64,000 nt of DNA from Blasia pusilla (GCA_050084515.1 CM114275.1:10726001-10790000); one strand, 5' to 3'; positions 22,917 to 35,057 are shown, counted from the first letter of the stretch. The notes: generated by a model not told the origin, from the sequence alone. A program made the numbers and translations.

Positions 22917-25078
22917 ATGGATATTTTAGATGAAGAGAGAATGAGTGCTTCAATGAACATGTGCTTCTTGACTAATTATTTGGTTATTATAATTCAAATT
23001 CTTTCTACTCGTTTTTTTTTCCTTCAAGTTAGGAGTAGGAGGTCCTTCTTTCATTATCGTGCTCTATTCTATTTCCAATTCATGATGAATGCTAGGTCTA
23101 GTACTGTATCACGTCGCATGTTCTCTCCTTGGTATATTTTACCACGATCTATGACATTTACATGTCTTTTCATTGACGAAACTATAATAAGAAGAGATCA
23201 TCCGGAGCGATTTAGAGATTTCTTTCGTGTCACGGTAAATACATTTGACTTCATTTGTGATATGTTACGGAGTCGACTAACTACTAATCCTCCCCATTCC
23301 CTACAAGTCTAACCAAATAGGTTGCTGAGTGTTGAGAGACAAGTCGCTATTACTCTACGACGTCTTGCCACAGGGGATCAAATGAAGGGGATTGGAGAGC
23401 TCTTCGGTATCGAAAAATCTACAACTGTGCAAGTTGTCTTTAGAGTCATTAATGCACTTGTGGAGGAGGCACGTGGGGCAGTGGCTTGGCCGAAAGGACA
23501 ACATATGGAAAGGGTAAAATCAGATTTCAAAGCACAACATGGATTGTTGAATTGTTGCGGTGCAATTGATGTCACTCACTTCCTCATGGAACTACCAGCG
23601 GGTGCAAATTCCACAATTTGGTATAGTCATAAAAGCAAATCTTATGCTTGTGCGATGCAAGCTATCGTTGATTCAAGACTGAAATTCCTAGATGTGTTCA
23701 TTGGATATCCTACTTCTATTTATGATTCTCGAATTCTTCGAAACTCCCAATTCTACAAAAATGTAACTTCCAACCAAAGGGTCATAGATGGACATTCACT
23801 TCCATTAAGAAATTGTCGCGACCCTCATGACCAAACAAGTGCCAAGCGGAACATCGGAACATTAGCGGGCTCACGCTAAGATGGTTTGCGCGTTGGAGTT
23901 GTCTCAAAGAGGAGACAAGAGACGAGACGCGAACGAGGAGTCGCGTTTTAGGTGTTATGGTCGCGACTGACAAACCTGGACCAAACGCGGAATGAGACTC
24001 AAAAGAAGTCGAGTCTAGGAAGTGGGTTGCCAAAGGAAAGATCCGAATTTGGAACGCCACTAGCGTTTGAGAGTTTCCGACTGTATTTATGGCCATAACT
24101 TTTAGCGCCGAGATACGTTTGGAATGAATAAGGTGCGTTGGAAAGCTTATGGAGAGCCAGTCCAAACGCACCAAAGATCGCTGCAAACGCATAAGCAGCG
24201 GCCGAGATACAACCCGAAAACGACTGTAAGTGGAGTCGGGTTAAGGGCCACAATGAAGGGCCCGACCCTCTTTTCCCAAAGGGGAGGGGTTATTGGAGAA
24301 CCCCAGAAGTACTAGTAAGGGGGAAGGTGTCCGAGAGTGCTTGGAACCCAAACCCCACTTTGGGCCCGGGGCGCTCAAGGGCATGGAACGGAACGCGAGT
24401 TTGGGGTTGGGTTGGAAAACCTGCACCAAGTCCATTGAGGCGATTTTAGACATCCCTCTTGGATTCCACCCCGCAACTCAATTACTTGGGTCTCGGTTCG
24501 GAACTCACCCGAGGACCGTTGAACAGTTGGGATCGCTAGGCGCGCAAGTGCCGTTTCAGATCCCTGGACTAACCAGGAAGTCTGTTCCAAGTCTTGAAGG
24601 ACTTGCCATGTTTTGGAAACTAGGAACTAAGGAAGGTTGAGCTTGATGAAACGCCGAGTTGAGGACTCGGTGGGTTGGAACGCTGGTTGGCCCAGACCCG
24701 ACTAACGAGAGTGCGTGTTTGGGTGCAGATCAGCGATGAGTTCGTGACCTACTGAACGTACGCTTCCGCAATACTAAAGATTGACATTCAAGGAGAGTAG
24801 GGGCACGACAGAAATGGTGAGAGGATTCGAGAGTATATTATTGGTGATGTAGGATATCCACTCTTGTCATGGCTCATAGTTCCTTATCCATGAGCACCTA
24901 TTGGACAAAAGGACACTTGGAACTTTTATCATTCTTCCATGAGGATGTGTGTGGAGAGAGCTTTCGGCCGATTAAAAGGGACATGGCGCATACTCAATCG
25001 AGTCATTTACAAGCCAAACTTACAAGCACTACCGAAGATGATATTTGCTACATGTGCTCTTCATAACATCATGATAGA
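22917..25078 (+). pseudogene. PIF/Harbinger transposase, split by a solo LTR
   Basis: This is a DDE transposase of the HARBI1-like DDE_Tnp_4 family. The N-terminal part (to 23312) carries the HPERFRDFFRVTVNTFDF segment. A stop at 23310 is followed by 23322-23813 with GIGELFGIEKSTT, then CCGAIDVTHF (first catalytic Asp) and DSRLKFLDVF (second Asp region). A 997-bp solo LTR interrupts at 23814. Beyond it, from 24811, the frame resumes with EYIIGDVGYPLLSWLI and VERAFGRLKG (catalytic Glu). A TGA at 24889-24891 stands where the second element keeps an Arg codon, consistent with CGA to TGA. The very N-terminus may include an unspliced intron. The gene cannot make a functional protein as it stands. 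Confidence 0.88.
23814..24810. mobile_element. 997-bp solo LTR with GAAAT target duplication
   Basis: The insert begins TGTCGCGACCC and ends GGGGCACGACA. These are TG...CA LTR ends with near-palindromic termini of Ty3/gypsy type. The direct repeats GAAAT at 23809-23813 and 24811-24815 flank it exactly. Removing the insert and one GAAAT joins the two halves of the transposase in frame. No internal coding region is present, so it is a solo LTR left by LTR-LTR recombination. It does not match the LTR start of the A/B/C elements. Confidence 0.9.
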
Positions 25079-25407
25079 TAGGTAAGATCCTCTAGTATAT
25101 GATCTCATGGATCCCTCCTCCTCGATAAGGATGCATGTAGCACAAGGTCATAGCAATCCTCCAAACAATGGAACAACATTTGAAGGAAGGAGAAATCGTG
25201 ATGCTCTTTTTGAGCATATCATGGCAAGAGTTGAATATTATTTTCAACATACCAGTAGAAATACATATAATTACACGTACATATAGCATACAGGTAGAAG
25301 TACCTCATATATATCCATATATATGCTTTACATATAAGTACATCTCATATGGCTATTTTTGTTCATTGTGTCCTCAATGAAGTTCAATTATTTCTTAATG
25401 TAAACTC

Positions 25408-26000
25408 TCAAGATCTCCCTTGAAATCCCCTACCAAAGGCATGACAAAAGGCTGTAGATATCATTGTAAGAGCATCCGCATTCTGTTGTAGGACTTCCAA
25501 CTCTAATTTTCGTTGTTCAATATCCATTCTTTGACCATCATGTATAACATCGATCATGGCATTAGTAGACTCCTTCATGGCATCTCCCATGGAGCTCTTA
25601 CGCCGTCGTTTTCCTCTAATCCCATCCTTGAGGCTCTTCCTTTTCAAACTTTCCTTGCCGAAATCTACATTGCCACATAACACCACTAAAGTCATTAACT
25701 ACATTTCCACATAAGACCAAAAAAGTCACAAAAATCATTAAAAACAATTATAAGAACCTTCAGTATGAGCACACGATGAAGGCGCACGCGGGTTAGTTGG
25801 GATCTCTTTTGCATCCATTGGGATCTGAAATGACTCCACATCTATACAAAAAATAAATAAATTAGTAGTAGCATATGTGCATAATAAGTGAAATTAACAA
25901 AGAAAAGAACTTTCTTTGTTTCATATTCATGTACCTGGAGAAGACGATGGAGGAGAAGGTTCGTTGGTTGGAATCTCAAATGACTCCACCTCTATATAAA
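25408..26000 (-). pseudogene. Harbinger ORF2 remnant (Myb-like partner, 3' exons)
   Basis: Minus-strand pieces look like the last exons of the second Harbinger gene. Two short homologous exons (about 25995-25940 and 25850-25760) both read a VESFxIP motif and end at GT donors. A terminal exon (about 25675-25408) reads GKRRRKSSMGDAMKESTNAM, a coiled-coil-like tail. The Myb/SANT exon expected upstream is not visible in 26.0-27.4 kb, so this copy has lost it. The gene converges on the transposase, as in the second element at 31.9-34.6 kb. Confidence 0.6.
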
Positions 26001-26214
26001 CAACCAATAAGTTAGTAGTAGTGATCATAGGCTCTACTAGCGCTGGGCAATGAAGTGACGCTCATATTTAAACTTGAAACGATGGTGGACTGATGGCTCA
26101 CCATCTTTCCTGATGGCGTCGCTGCCTACATCTTAGCAGTACTAGCTTGTAGCATATGGTCCCTTAGTCTCTTTTTAAATTGTCACGGAAGTAATGTCCG
26201 ATTAAGTACTACAT

Positions 26215-27050
26215 GATTTCCTACTCCATTTTTCCATCGTTGGTGTCTGGGCTTTCCATTCAAGGAAATGGGGTTTCGGGTGCTTCCCAGTGATTTCCTA
26301 CTCCATTTTTCCATCAAGAAAATCAAGAGGAGAAGATGGAGGCATGAGCGAAAGCAGAGGTGGCACAAGCTCTTACCAACCGCAAAAACGAGTGCATGTT
26401 GTTGTGCTGTGGACTCCGACTTCGAGCTCCGTCGAGCATGGCCAACAAACAAACAAGAAATTTGGGCTGATGAGAAGGCCGAAAGAGTACTCTGCCAGTA
26501 GAAGTACATTAGACCCCATCGAGGACGGCCCTGAACTAGAGACCGATTGGCGGAAGGCACTCTTCGATATTGATCAAGACAGGAGATGGCCAGTACAAGG
26601 CTGGTGACAGGACGGGCGAGCAACCTCTCAGTTAATCGTTCTTTTCGGGGCGCACCAGACTTCATCTTTGTTTGCAACAGATCACGTCTTGTCATGGACG
26701 CCACTCGTTTTGGTCCACCGGCAGCGACAGAAGGACGATGAGACGAGTATTAAGCGTACCCGGAGCCAAAAGTTAATATTAGCTATGGATTCCGGATTCC
26801 ACATATGAGCGAGCTACGCAATGCAATGCTCCTAGTAGGAGCTTCTGCCTTGGAACGAGTGTTTCTAGCTTCGATATTTTTGCTTAAAAATACCAATGGA
26901 TATGTGGACAGATTAGACAAACCTTGCATGATCTATCTAAAATGATGTAAAGGGCCAAATGCCACTACGTGCTTCCCAGTGATTTCCTAATCCATTTTTC
27001 CATCGTTGGTGTCTGGGCTTTCCATTCAAGGAAATGGGGTTTCGGGTGAG
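26215..27050. repeat. 68-bp direct repeat flanking about 0.7 kb
   Basis: The block GATTTCCTACTCCATTTTTC...GGGTTTCGGGTG occurs at 26215-26282 and again at 26981-27048 with one difference. A partial third copy of its first 30 bases lies at 26290-26320. No recognised gene lies between the copies. Confidence 0.8.
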
Positions 27051-27459
27051 GGTATCAAATAATACAGTCTTCAGGAACAAGAAGTTTTTTGACCGCCCTG
27101 GAGCTTGCACTTCGGGATGGCAAGATAGTGTTTTTTCAATATCCGCAATCACCACTAGACAATTCGCCATCAGGAATGGATTTCATTGTCCCCATTGGCC
27201 GATGAAGGTCTGTCAAATAGCAGAGAGCTTGATCAGTTTCGTCTTACCGGTTTAGAAACTCGGGACGGGTCTTTATCACTACATCCAAGTTTTCTTCTAT
27301 CCGCTTGGATATGTGGCCCCTGAAAGTTTGTCTGATAAAGGAGCACTACTACTTGCGTTACGTTGTCTCCAAGCCCTTCTCTCCAACTTGCCTCGACTTT
27401 CTCCTTGATGTTCATGCGACGAGCTCAAGCACGACTCTTCGCTTTAAATGCGCTAGGAA

Positions 27460-28101
27460 GTGTTTGCAGACTTTCACTCACGCTTGCGCGTGTGGATTGC
27501 ACCAACTGCTCCACTTCCTTCAGAGAATTGGGTTGCATTTACGCCGAGTGGGTTTGCGATCGTCTTTGGCCTTCCTAAGATTGAGTTGATGAAGTCTGAG
27601 AGACAGGAGTCACAAAGGAATGGGAAAAGGAGCTGTTCTCCCATCGGAATGACTAGAAATCACAATGGATTGGATCTCTTACTTGAGGTTGCTTGGGCGA
27701 CGAACGATAAGTTCGATCTCTCTCCACCTGATTCGCATCGTAAACTCAAGAAACTTGGCAGGACTGCATCAAAGAGAATTGACGCCATGACAAGCTCAAA
27801 ACTGGTACAAAGTGAAGAGCCTCCCCCGTCCATGGAACTAGATTCATTTCTCAGATCAGATTCACCTCCTCCGGCTCGAGTGAACGGCAGAAGAGGAATG
27901 AAAGTTCAACCCCCAGTGGCATTGAAGTTGCGAGTCAACCCCACTCCCGGAGAGGAGTTCACGGCGAGAAAGAACTGGGAGGAACAGGCATACCAAATCA
28001 TCAAGCGGCAGAAGTTGAGGGACGCAACTGTCGCAGATGCAAATGCAAGGTTGGGTCGGCAAGCACAAAAGGGAATGGCCGAGGCTCCTGTGAATTCCTA
28101 G
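27460..28101 (+). CDS. uncharacterised ORF in right inverted-repeat arm
   Basis: An open frame of 213 codons. I do not recognise it. The part from about residue 90 (KLKKLGRTAS) to the stop is shared with the minus-strand copy in the left arm. The two copies differ mostly by changes that keep the residue type, which suggests the segment once encoded protein. It is basic and rich in Arg, Lys and Ala, with a Pro-rich linker and a helical KNWEEQAYQIIKRQKLRDA region, and no membrane segment. The first 40 or so residues may not belong to it; an ATG at 27589 is a better start. It could be a host gene fragment captured by a transposon. Confidence 0.4.
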   Translation: MFADFHSRLRVWIAPTAPLPSENWVAFTPSGFAIVFGLPKIELMKSERQESQRNGKRSCSPIGMTRNHNGLDLLLEVAWATNDKFDLSPPDSHRKLKKLGRTASKRIDAMTSSKLVQSEEPPPSMELDSFLRSDSPPPARVNGRRGMKVQPPVALKLRVNPTPGEEFTARKNWEEQAYQIIKRQKLRDATVADANARLGRQAQKGMAEAPVNS

Positions 28102-29090
28102 TTGCGGAGGGCATGCAGGGGAACAGATTTGCTGGTGCGCTCGAATTCGAAGTGTTGGTCTCGGAGGCGTGTTTGTAGAGCGTGGGAACAGAGAATATTG
28201 TGTTGTACTGGGTGGATGGGTGATGTACTCATCTCTCCGGAGTCTTTGCGAGAAGCTTCTACTCTTTGCGAGAAGCTTCTACGACCTCTGATTTTTCATC
28301 CTGCCTCAACTTGGAAGGCGGAAGAAAAGAAGAGAACAAGCAAGCACAAAATAGAAGTGAACCAGCAAGCACGCTTCGTGATTTCGATTGTTTGGATCAA
28401 GAAATTGGATCCGGAAGAATGGGAATTACCTCCTTGGCAACGGGATCAAGAGGAAAAAACCAAGGACTCCCTGTGACGCCCTCCTCCTCCTGCAAATCTG
28501 TCACTATTTACCTCATCCCGCGATGGTTAGGAGAGCAAAGCGAAGGTGCTGGAGGCGTCAAAATTCTTCATGCGTCCAATTTCTTCCTCCAATTTCTTCC
28601 TGCGCCGAATTGAGGAGCGTCGAGAAAGTTTGTGCGGAAATGAATTATTTCAATTTCTCAGAAAAGCGAAGGTGTTGGAGATGAGTAGAAATTCTTCTTG
28701 CATCGAATTGAGGAGTATCGAAAAAGTTCAGATTCTTCCTGCCTCATGGGACCCGGCTACAAGAAGGCCTCGCAAGAAACTATTCGTCACCCTGCCGTCC
28801 ATGGACAGAATGGATCCAAACAGAAAGCGATAAAAACGGCTAGAACTGGAACCAGAAGGACCAGTTTTTTCAAATTTCTACCGGCCCCAACGGGTTATGG
28901 AGGTCGCGAGGACGCAAATCATTTCTTGGGCCAAGAAAACCAAGGACTGCCGGATAAAACCAAAGACTCTCTTTGCAAATCACCGACTCCGACCAGGACA
29001 AAAGATTCTGGACCGTCCGATGGAGATCTGCTTTAACAAGGACCAGCGCCGGTGCCCGACGCTGGCCCATGGGACCCGGCCCTTAGGGTC
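27734..29090 (+). repeat. right arm of large inverted repeat
   Basis: Inverted partner of 20780-22416. Homology starts at the codons for HRKLKKLGR and runs past the end of the ORF through about 1 kb of apparently non-coding sequence to GCTGGCCCATGGGACCC near 29065-29080. The arm contains a small duplication of CTTTGCGAGAAGCTTCTAC at 28243-28280. Confidence 0.85.
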
Positions 29091-29460
29091 GGGTCGCATG
29101 GGCGACTTCTTGGGGTCGCTTGCGACCCCAAGAAGCCACCCGCCGGCTGGAACTGCTCGGCGGCGGCGGCTTTCCAGCCGGTTCCTTCCAACCGGTTGGT
29201 AGAATACGACAAAAGAAAGCGACAAAAACGGCTAGAACTGGAACCATTTTTCTCAAATTTCTACCGGCCCCAACGGGTTGTGGAGGTCGCAAGGACGCAA
29301 ATCATTTCTTGCGCCCAATTTTTTCGGGCGCAAGCAAACCAAGGACTGCAGAATAAAACCAAAGACTATCTTTGCAAATCGCCCACTCCGGACAAAAGAT
29401 TATGGACCGTCCGATGGAGATGTGCGAAGGACCAGAGTCGGTGCCCGAAAGGGTTGCGAA
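28826..29460 (+). repeat. direct duplication of about 230 bp
   Basis: 28826-29050 and 29214-29460 share the same order of blocks: ACGGCTAGAACTGGAACC, TTTCTACCGGCCCCAACGGG, GACGCAAATCATTTCTTG, AACCAAGGACTGC and GGACCGTCCGATGGAGAT. The second copy lies beyond the 80-bp GC-rich repeat, so the arm end was duplicated around it. At 29104-29134 a near-perfect hairpin, CTTCTTGGGGTCGC with its complement, sits at the junction. Confidence 0.75.
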
Positions 29461-31870
29461 ATCTTCGGAACGGACGATTGAGATTTCACGGACCAAGAAC
29501 TGGTCTTTGGTCTATCCGCGCCGCAAAATTCACAGCGTGGAAAATTCACGATCCTTGGAGTGCACACGTGCTATAACTGGTTTCAATTTTAACTTGTTCG
29601 GCCCGATTACTTTCCCGTTCTCTTCGACGGAGGGAACTAGTGGGGCTAGTGGCGGGATAGATTCTTCTTGCAGTGGCAAATTTGACGTGGGAAATTTGAA
29701 TCTTCCCATGTTTTCTTGATCATTCCCATGTCAGGTGCGCAAATTCGAAACTCCACCCGGAATTCCTTCCTCCAAGATCAGACAATTCTCCATAAATGCA
29801 CTCGCAAAATCACCGAGCTCATCCCGGAAACATCCGAGCCCAATCTCCGAGTGGTGAGCATGGTTTCGAGCATGGTCAGTGCTGGAGGTGTGAACATCTC
29901 CCTCTCTTGCATTTTGTGTTTCCGTCGTGCGTGCGCAATTTGGTGCCCTTGCAATGTTGTGTCCTTGAATCAGGTTATTGGTGGCTGACGGTAGCTGAGT
30001 CGACCAATCCCTCCGTGCGCTCTTACCTTGGTTGTGAATGCAGGAATTGCAGCTCACAGTGGCTAGTTTGGAGGGCGGGATGGTGATGCAAGTCACCGTG
30101 ATTTGAGCTCCGATGTCAACATGACACTCTTAAAATTGGCAGCGCATTCTCTCAACATTCCCCTCTGCTTACAGGGGTGGCAGCGCGTTCTCTCAACATT
30201 CCTCTCTGCTTCCAAGGGGCATGCGGTAGGAATTGATCGTCCAGTTCAAAACCTCGAGTCACCTTGCCACTAATTTATTCGAGCCTGATGAGACACTGTG
30301 ACAAGCTTGATTTCTCAATCCAATAAAACAAATCACACTCGTGTTTCAAATTTGAAGGCCTCCACTGCGATAGATGGGTTGCTACCCATCAATCGCACAT
30401 CACTTCTCCAAATGGGCGAAATCGCAACTCTACAGAAGCTCCAAGCTAGTTCTGAGTGACGGAGCAAAGAACCCCGACTCCCCTTCTATGCAAATTCTAA
30501 AAGCTCCATCCCAACCTTACTTAGTGCATGTGTCGATGCTACATTCTAGGGAATGAAACCTGCTAAATCCCAATGCATGAATTCATTCAGCATGATTTGT
30601 GACCATTATACTTGTTTCCTGTGTGAGCACGAACATTGTCGTCTGATTGTACTCTGAGAGAGAGACAGAGTGCTAATTGGGAATTGTGAGAATCTGAGCT
30701 GGGTAACGAATCAGGCAACGATCCATCAAGAGAGAGGAGAGAATGTTGAGATTTTTCATGGACACCAAGGATGCCTTGCGTGACTTCTCGGTATAGCTAG
30801 AGCTAATGACCTCCGCGCAATGATTGAATTGGTGACAGTGATGTAGGTGCAAAACCTCCAAGTCAGCATTGCTCAGCAGCGGGCATGATTCCGTCCATAA
30901 ATCTACCCTAGGCCAGAAAATTACGAAGTGACGGCCCCAAGTAGTTGGGCCAAATCTACATAGGGATTCATAAGAGTAAATCTTATGAATCCCAATTGTC
31001 AACTCACCCATAGTACTGTCAACTCGCCGGTTATCCTAGATCCTCACAAATTACTACTCACGACTTACGAGATCATTTCTTGCTGGCAGTCCTATCTGTT
31101 CTGCCCGTTTTTTTTATTCTGCACTAGTGCTCGTTTGTTTGATTCTGCACTAGTGTGACACCAATCCCTCACTTTCTGCTTCGGTGTGACCAATCCCTCC
31201 CAATCTTGCTTTGGTGCGACCAATCCCTCCGTGCGTCGATGGCATGAGCAAGTATCTCCAATCTTAGGTCTCGCACATGGACTCGACAAAGCACCAAATT
31301 GCTGAAACGTGACAGAGTGAGTCGGAAATTGACTCATTCAGTGCAGGGTAGAGAGTTGGGTGTTGTGGAAAGTGCTAAATCTTTTTCACGTTTCAAGGGA
31401 TGCATTTGATTTGAATTTTGGGTCTTGGTTGACTGAAAGAGCGCTGCTCTTGTGAAGCTGGCTCCTCGTCCTATTGTTGCAGATTGAAGAGGCATGGAGA
31501 TGTTCCGTTAATCTTGGTTAATCTATGGATGTTCCGTTAATCTTTGTACTCTCCATATGTCTTCTGACAGAATCTGACAAGGAGCCCGAAACCGAAACTG
31601 TAGTAGTTGTACTTGTCGAGGTATGTCCCATATGACTAAAATTCCAAATGGGAGTAACAATCTGCTTGACAATAGACAAGAGGAGAGTTAAGAGACGAGA
31701 GGAGTTCATGGCTATGTCCCGGGAAGTTTGCGTGATCATATTCCAAGTGCCTTAGCTTGCTTGGTGGAAGGAAGTGCTTGGTGAGAGGAGTTCAGGGAGA
31801 AGCCAAAAGCTCTCTAGTTGTCACAATTTTTGTCCGTGGCCTAAGTTGAACCCACATTGTTCATTTATCT
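29461..31870. other. no supported gene; short tandem repeats
   Basis: No recognised coding region. A block GGCAGCGC.TTCTCTCAACATTCC is duplicated at 30136-30171 and 30178-30213. A GTGTGACCAATCCCTCCxxTCTTGCTT-like unit of about 35 bp repeats at 31150-31235, and its ACCAATCCCTCCGTGCG end recurs near 30002-30018. The open frames here (for example 29731-30096 minus) carry no domain I can name. Confidence 0.5.
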
Positions 31871-31959
31871 AAGTGAAAAGGCCTCAGCTACAAGCCTATT
31901 TTAGCTTGGCCTCATCATATTCAAATTGCCTTAGCTTCCTATATTACAAACTTGCTTGG

Positions 31960-33455
31960 TGGAAGGAAGTGTTAATGGCAATGCTTCCATTAACGCGCGA
32001 ACCTCCAATAATTATAATGGATTCCCAAATATTCATGCGTGAAGGATGTGTTCCTCAAGGTGTAATTGAGCTTTCCAAAGACAAGTTCCCACTGTGGTCC
32101 TCATCCCACATCAAAATTTTGATCGCGGCCAAGAACTATGAGATGGAAACCGTGGAATTGCATGGGAGTAAGCGATCACATATGTCTTTCGGAAAGTTGA
32201 AGTGGTCCAAAGTGGTCACTTTTTGCTTGACCAATGGGGTCAATAACCCCATTCGAGATGGAAACCAGTGTAAGAAAAAATGGTAAGCTATTCTCAAAGA
32301 ATTCGAAAAGGTCTACAATTGGGAGAGGAAGGAAAAAAGTGGCGAGGTGGGTTACTACGACTTGGATCGATCTATGCGTAAGAAAAATGACTTGCCCGTT
32401 AACTTCAGTGAGGAGTTCTATAAGACATGGAGTCTTGGCTTCCTAGACGTCAGGATGTCAATCCTGAGAGTGGTGGAGTACATCCTTTTGATACCAGACT
32501 CCTCCCAGTTGTAGATGAAGTCATCAATTTATTCAACTCTCAAGGTATGTGAGGACATAATTATATTTTGGTATTTTCATTACATAAAAGTATGTTATCT
32601 TATATTCTCCTCTAATGTCTTATTTTATTTAATGGTAGACAAGGATGGATATCATCAAGATGGAAGTGAAACTTGTGAAACCAAAGAAGATCGACCACAT
32701 CAAGCAAGCACCACTTCATCTATGTAGTAACCTATCCTTCCTCTTTTTCTTCTTGTGTCTTTAGTTCTTGCACAAATAGTTACTTCCTCACTATTAATGT
32801 ATCTTGGTAGATGCATCAAGTCATGGAGTTCAAGGAGATGCCCACGAAGAGCCACATGAAACAAGCTCACCCAGAAGCCGAACTTGGGGTGAGTGTCTTT
32901 CCAAAAAACTTCAAAGCACATAGTTGTATCATAGGGAAATATTTCTTAATGATAACTTTCTTAACACTTCCCTTTTATGTAGATGCTTTTGGAGACCACC
33001 AAGAATAAAGGAAACATAGCTTCATGGAAGACTTAAATAGTATCAATGGCTCTTCAAGACATACATGTATTTTCACTTCAATATTCCAATTCAAGCCTTC
33101 CGCATGTTGTGATGTCTTTCGCATATATGTTGCTAATAACTTGCTATGTTTGAAGACCACATGTCTTTCACATGTATGTTGCTAATAATTTGCTTCGTTT
33201 TGGTTTCAGTGAAGGAAAAAAGTAATGTTGAAGGAGTTTGGTTAGATTCCCCTCCAGAGGCTTCTCATAAAAGGAAGGGAAGCATTGGTTGTGGGATTAA
33301 AGGCAAAAGATGAAAGAACTCGACAAATGCAACTCATGATGTCATCACCAAGGACCTAATTGAAGTGATAAAGGAGGGACAAGACAAGCAAGCTGAAAGT
33401 ATGAAAGCACTTGTAGAAGTATTTGCAATGTATCTTCAAAGTAGGAAATCTTGAA
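31960..33455 (+). pseudogene. Harbinger ORF2, Myb/SANT-like DNA-binding partner
   Basis: This is the second gene of a PIF/Harbinger element, whose product normally helps bring the transposase to the element ends. Exon 1 (to about 32543) encodes a trihelix/Myb-like domain: SHIKILIAAKNYEM, then KLKWSKVV, then QCKKKW, followed after an in-frame TAG by a LKEFEKVYNWE segment. It ends at a GTATGT donor. Smaller exon-like pieces follow at TAG or CAG acceptors near 32638, 32811, 32982 and 33210. The last part reads a KRKGSIG...TNATHDVI tail that resembles the tail in the first element. Stops in the domain and tail show it is decayed. Confidence 0.7.
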
Positions 33456-33669
33456 TAATGTCACTGTTATTAAATGATACTTATACTGACACAATGAGTC
33501 ATATCCTACAAACATCATCTACTCAATTTGTGGCACAAGATGGTCGAGAAGAGCATCTCGGTTAGCTCTTCCATCAAGTGTGGCTATGTTGCTTGGTACA
33601 AAAGTTTGAAATCCAAGTGGATGAGGTCTTGCGGTCCTATAAAGTGTATCTCGTGTATGCTTGTATATC

Positions 33670-34608
33670 AATCAAGATATTGTGCAAGATGCAATAAGCA
33701 ACAATCATATTTGGTAATTGCTCCAAGTTCGGATAATAAATGTGTCGGTTGAGTATGCGCCACGTTCCTTTCAGTCATCCAAAAGCTCTCTCTACACACA
33801 TACGCATGGAAGAATGGAGATATTTCCATGCCTCTTTTCGACCATTTGCTCTTGGATAAGGGACAATGAGCCAAGGTAATAACGGATATCTTGCATCACC
33901 AATGATATACTCTTGAATACTCTTGTTATATCTCAATGGAACCGAAGGACCAATCAAATACTTTTCTCCTTGAATTGCTTTCTTGTAGAATTGAGAGTTT
34001 TGAAGGAGTCGTGTATCATGAACACAACATGGATGTCTTGCAAATACATCTAAGAATCGCAACTTTGAATCCACAATAGCTTGCATGGCACATGCATAAG
34101 GCTTACTCTTATGACTATATAATGACATGGCATTTGAACTTGTTGGTAAGTCAATGAGAAAATGAGTGGCATTTATTGCACCACAGCAATTGAGGAATCC
34201 ATATTGTGCTTCAAAGCCTACTTTGACTCTTTCTAATTGTGCTCCACTAGGCCAACTTACAACTCCATGAGCCACTTCCACAAAAGCGTCAATTACTCGA
34301 TGGACAACTCTAGCGGTAGTGGAGCGTCCAAGACCAAAGAGTTCTCTAATCCCCAAAAATTGATCACTTGTCGCAAGACTGCGTAAAGTGATTGCTATTT
34401 GTCTCTAAACACTTAGAAATCTATTCGGTAGTTGTTGGAGTGATTTTGGAGGGTTTGTAGTCAATGGAGCTCTCAAAATATCACAAAGCAAATCGAATGT
34501 CCCAACGGAGATTCGAAAAAACTCTTTGAAGCGTAAGGGATTACTTCTCTGCACAATGTGGTCATAAATAGAGTTGTAAATCCTATAGACCTTGGTTTTA
34601 TATACCAA
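33670..34608 (-). pseudogene. PIF/Harbinger transposase, second copy
   Basis: A DDE_Tnp_4 transposase read on the minus strand. 34608-34405 gives the N-terminal part (NPLRFKEFFRISVGTFDLLC). An in-frame TAG then stands where the first copy has a Glu codon. The frame from 34356 continues through CCGAINATHF, where the first catalytic Asp of the other copy (IDVTHF) is replaced by Asn, and DSKLRFLDVF to EYIIGDARYPLLPWL and VERAFG. It is thus catalytically dead as well as interrupted. It converges on the Myb-like gene, the usual two-gene layout. Confidence 0.88.
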
Positions 34609-34900
34609 AGACCCGTCCTAGAATATGAGGAAGTCTTTGCTCTATTCAACAAGTGTAAACATAAGAGAGTATGAAGTGTGCAAGTGGAAATCATTTCAGA
34701 TAGCACAAGCATTATAGAAAGGCACATAGCTAAGTCAAAAGAATCATCCATGGTAATGGAAGAAGGTAAGAAGACACCACAAGTAGAAGGTATGGAAGAA
34801 GAAGAGAAATAAGAGAGTGTGAAGAAAAGAGAGCCCCGAGTAGGAAGAGAAGGAGTGGCATGGGTAAATAGTTGGGCCCTCACACACCTTTATAGTATTT

Positions 34901-35057
34901 GGGCTTAACATCCCTAAACTGAATTCAATTTTCAGTTTTTTTAGTCGGAAAAATGTTTGTTGGGCTTAACATCCTAAAAACTAAAATTTTGTTAGTTAGG
35001 AAAAGTTTGTTAGGCTTAACATCCTCAACTGAATTTAGTTTTAGTTGGAAACTCACA
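34901..35057. repeat. three diverged 50-60-bp tandem units
   Basis: GGCTTAACATCC occurs three times (about 34902, 34961 and 35012), each followed by an ACT(G)AA..TTTTAGTT-like stretch. It lies just beyond the second Harbinger element and could include its end. Confidence 0.65.

Noticed and set aside
26183-26704. 173-codon minus-strand open frame
   Set aside because: No recognisable domain. It overlaps a direct repeat, and the opposite strand is also open, so it is likely chance.
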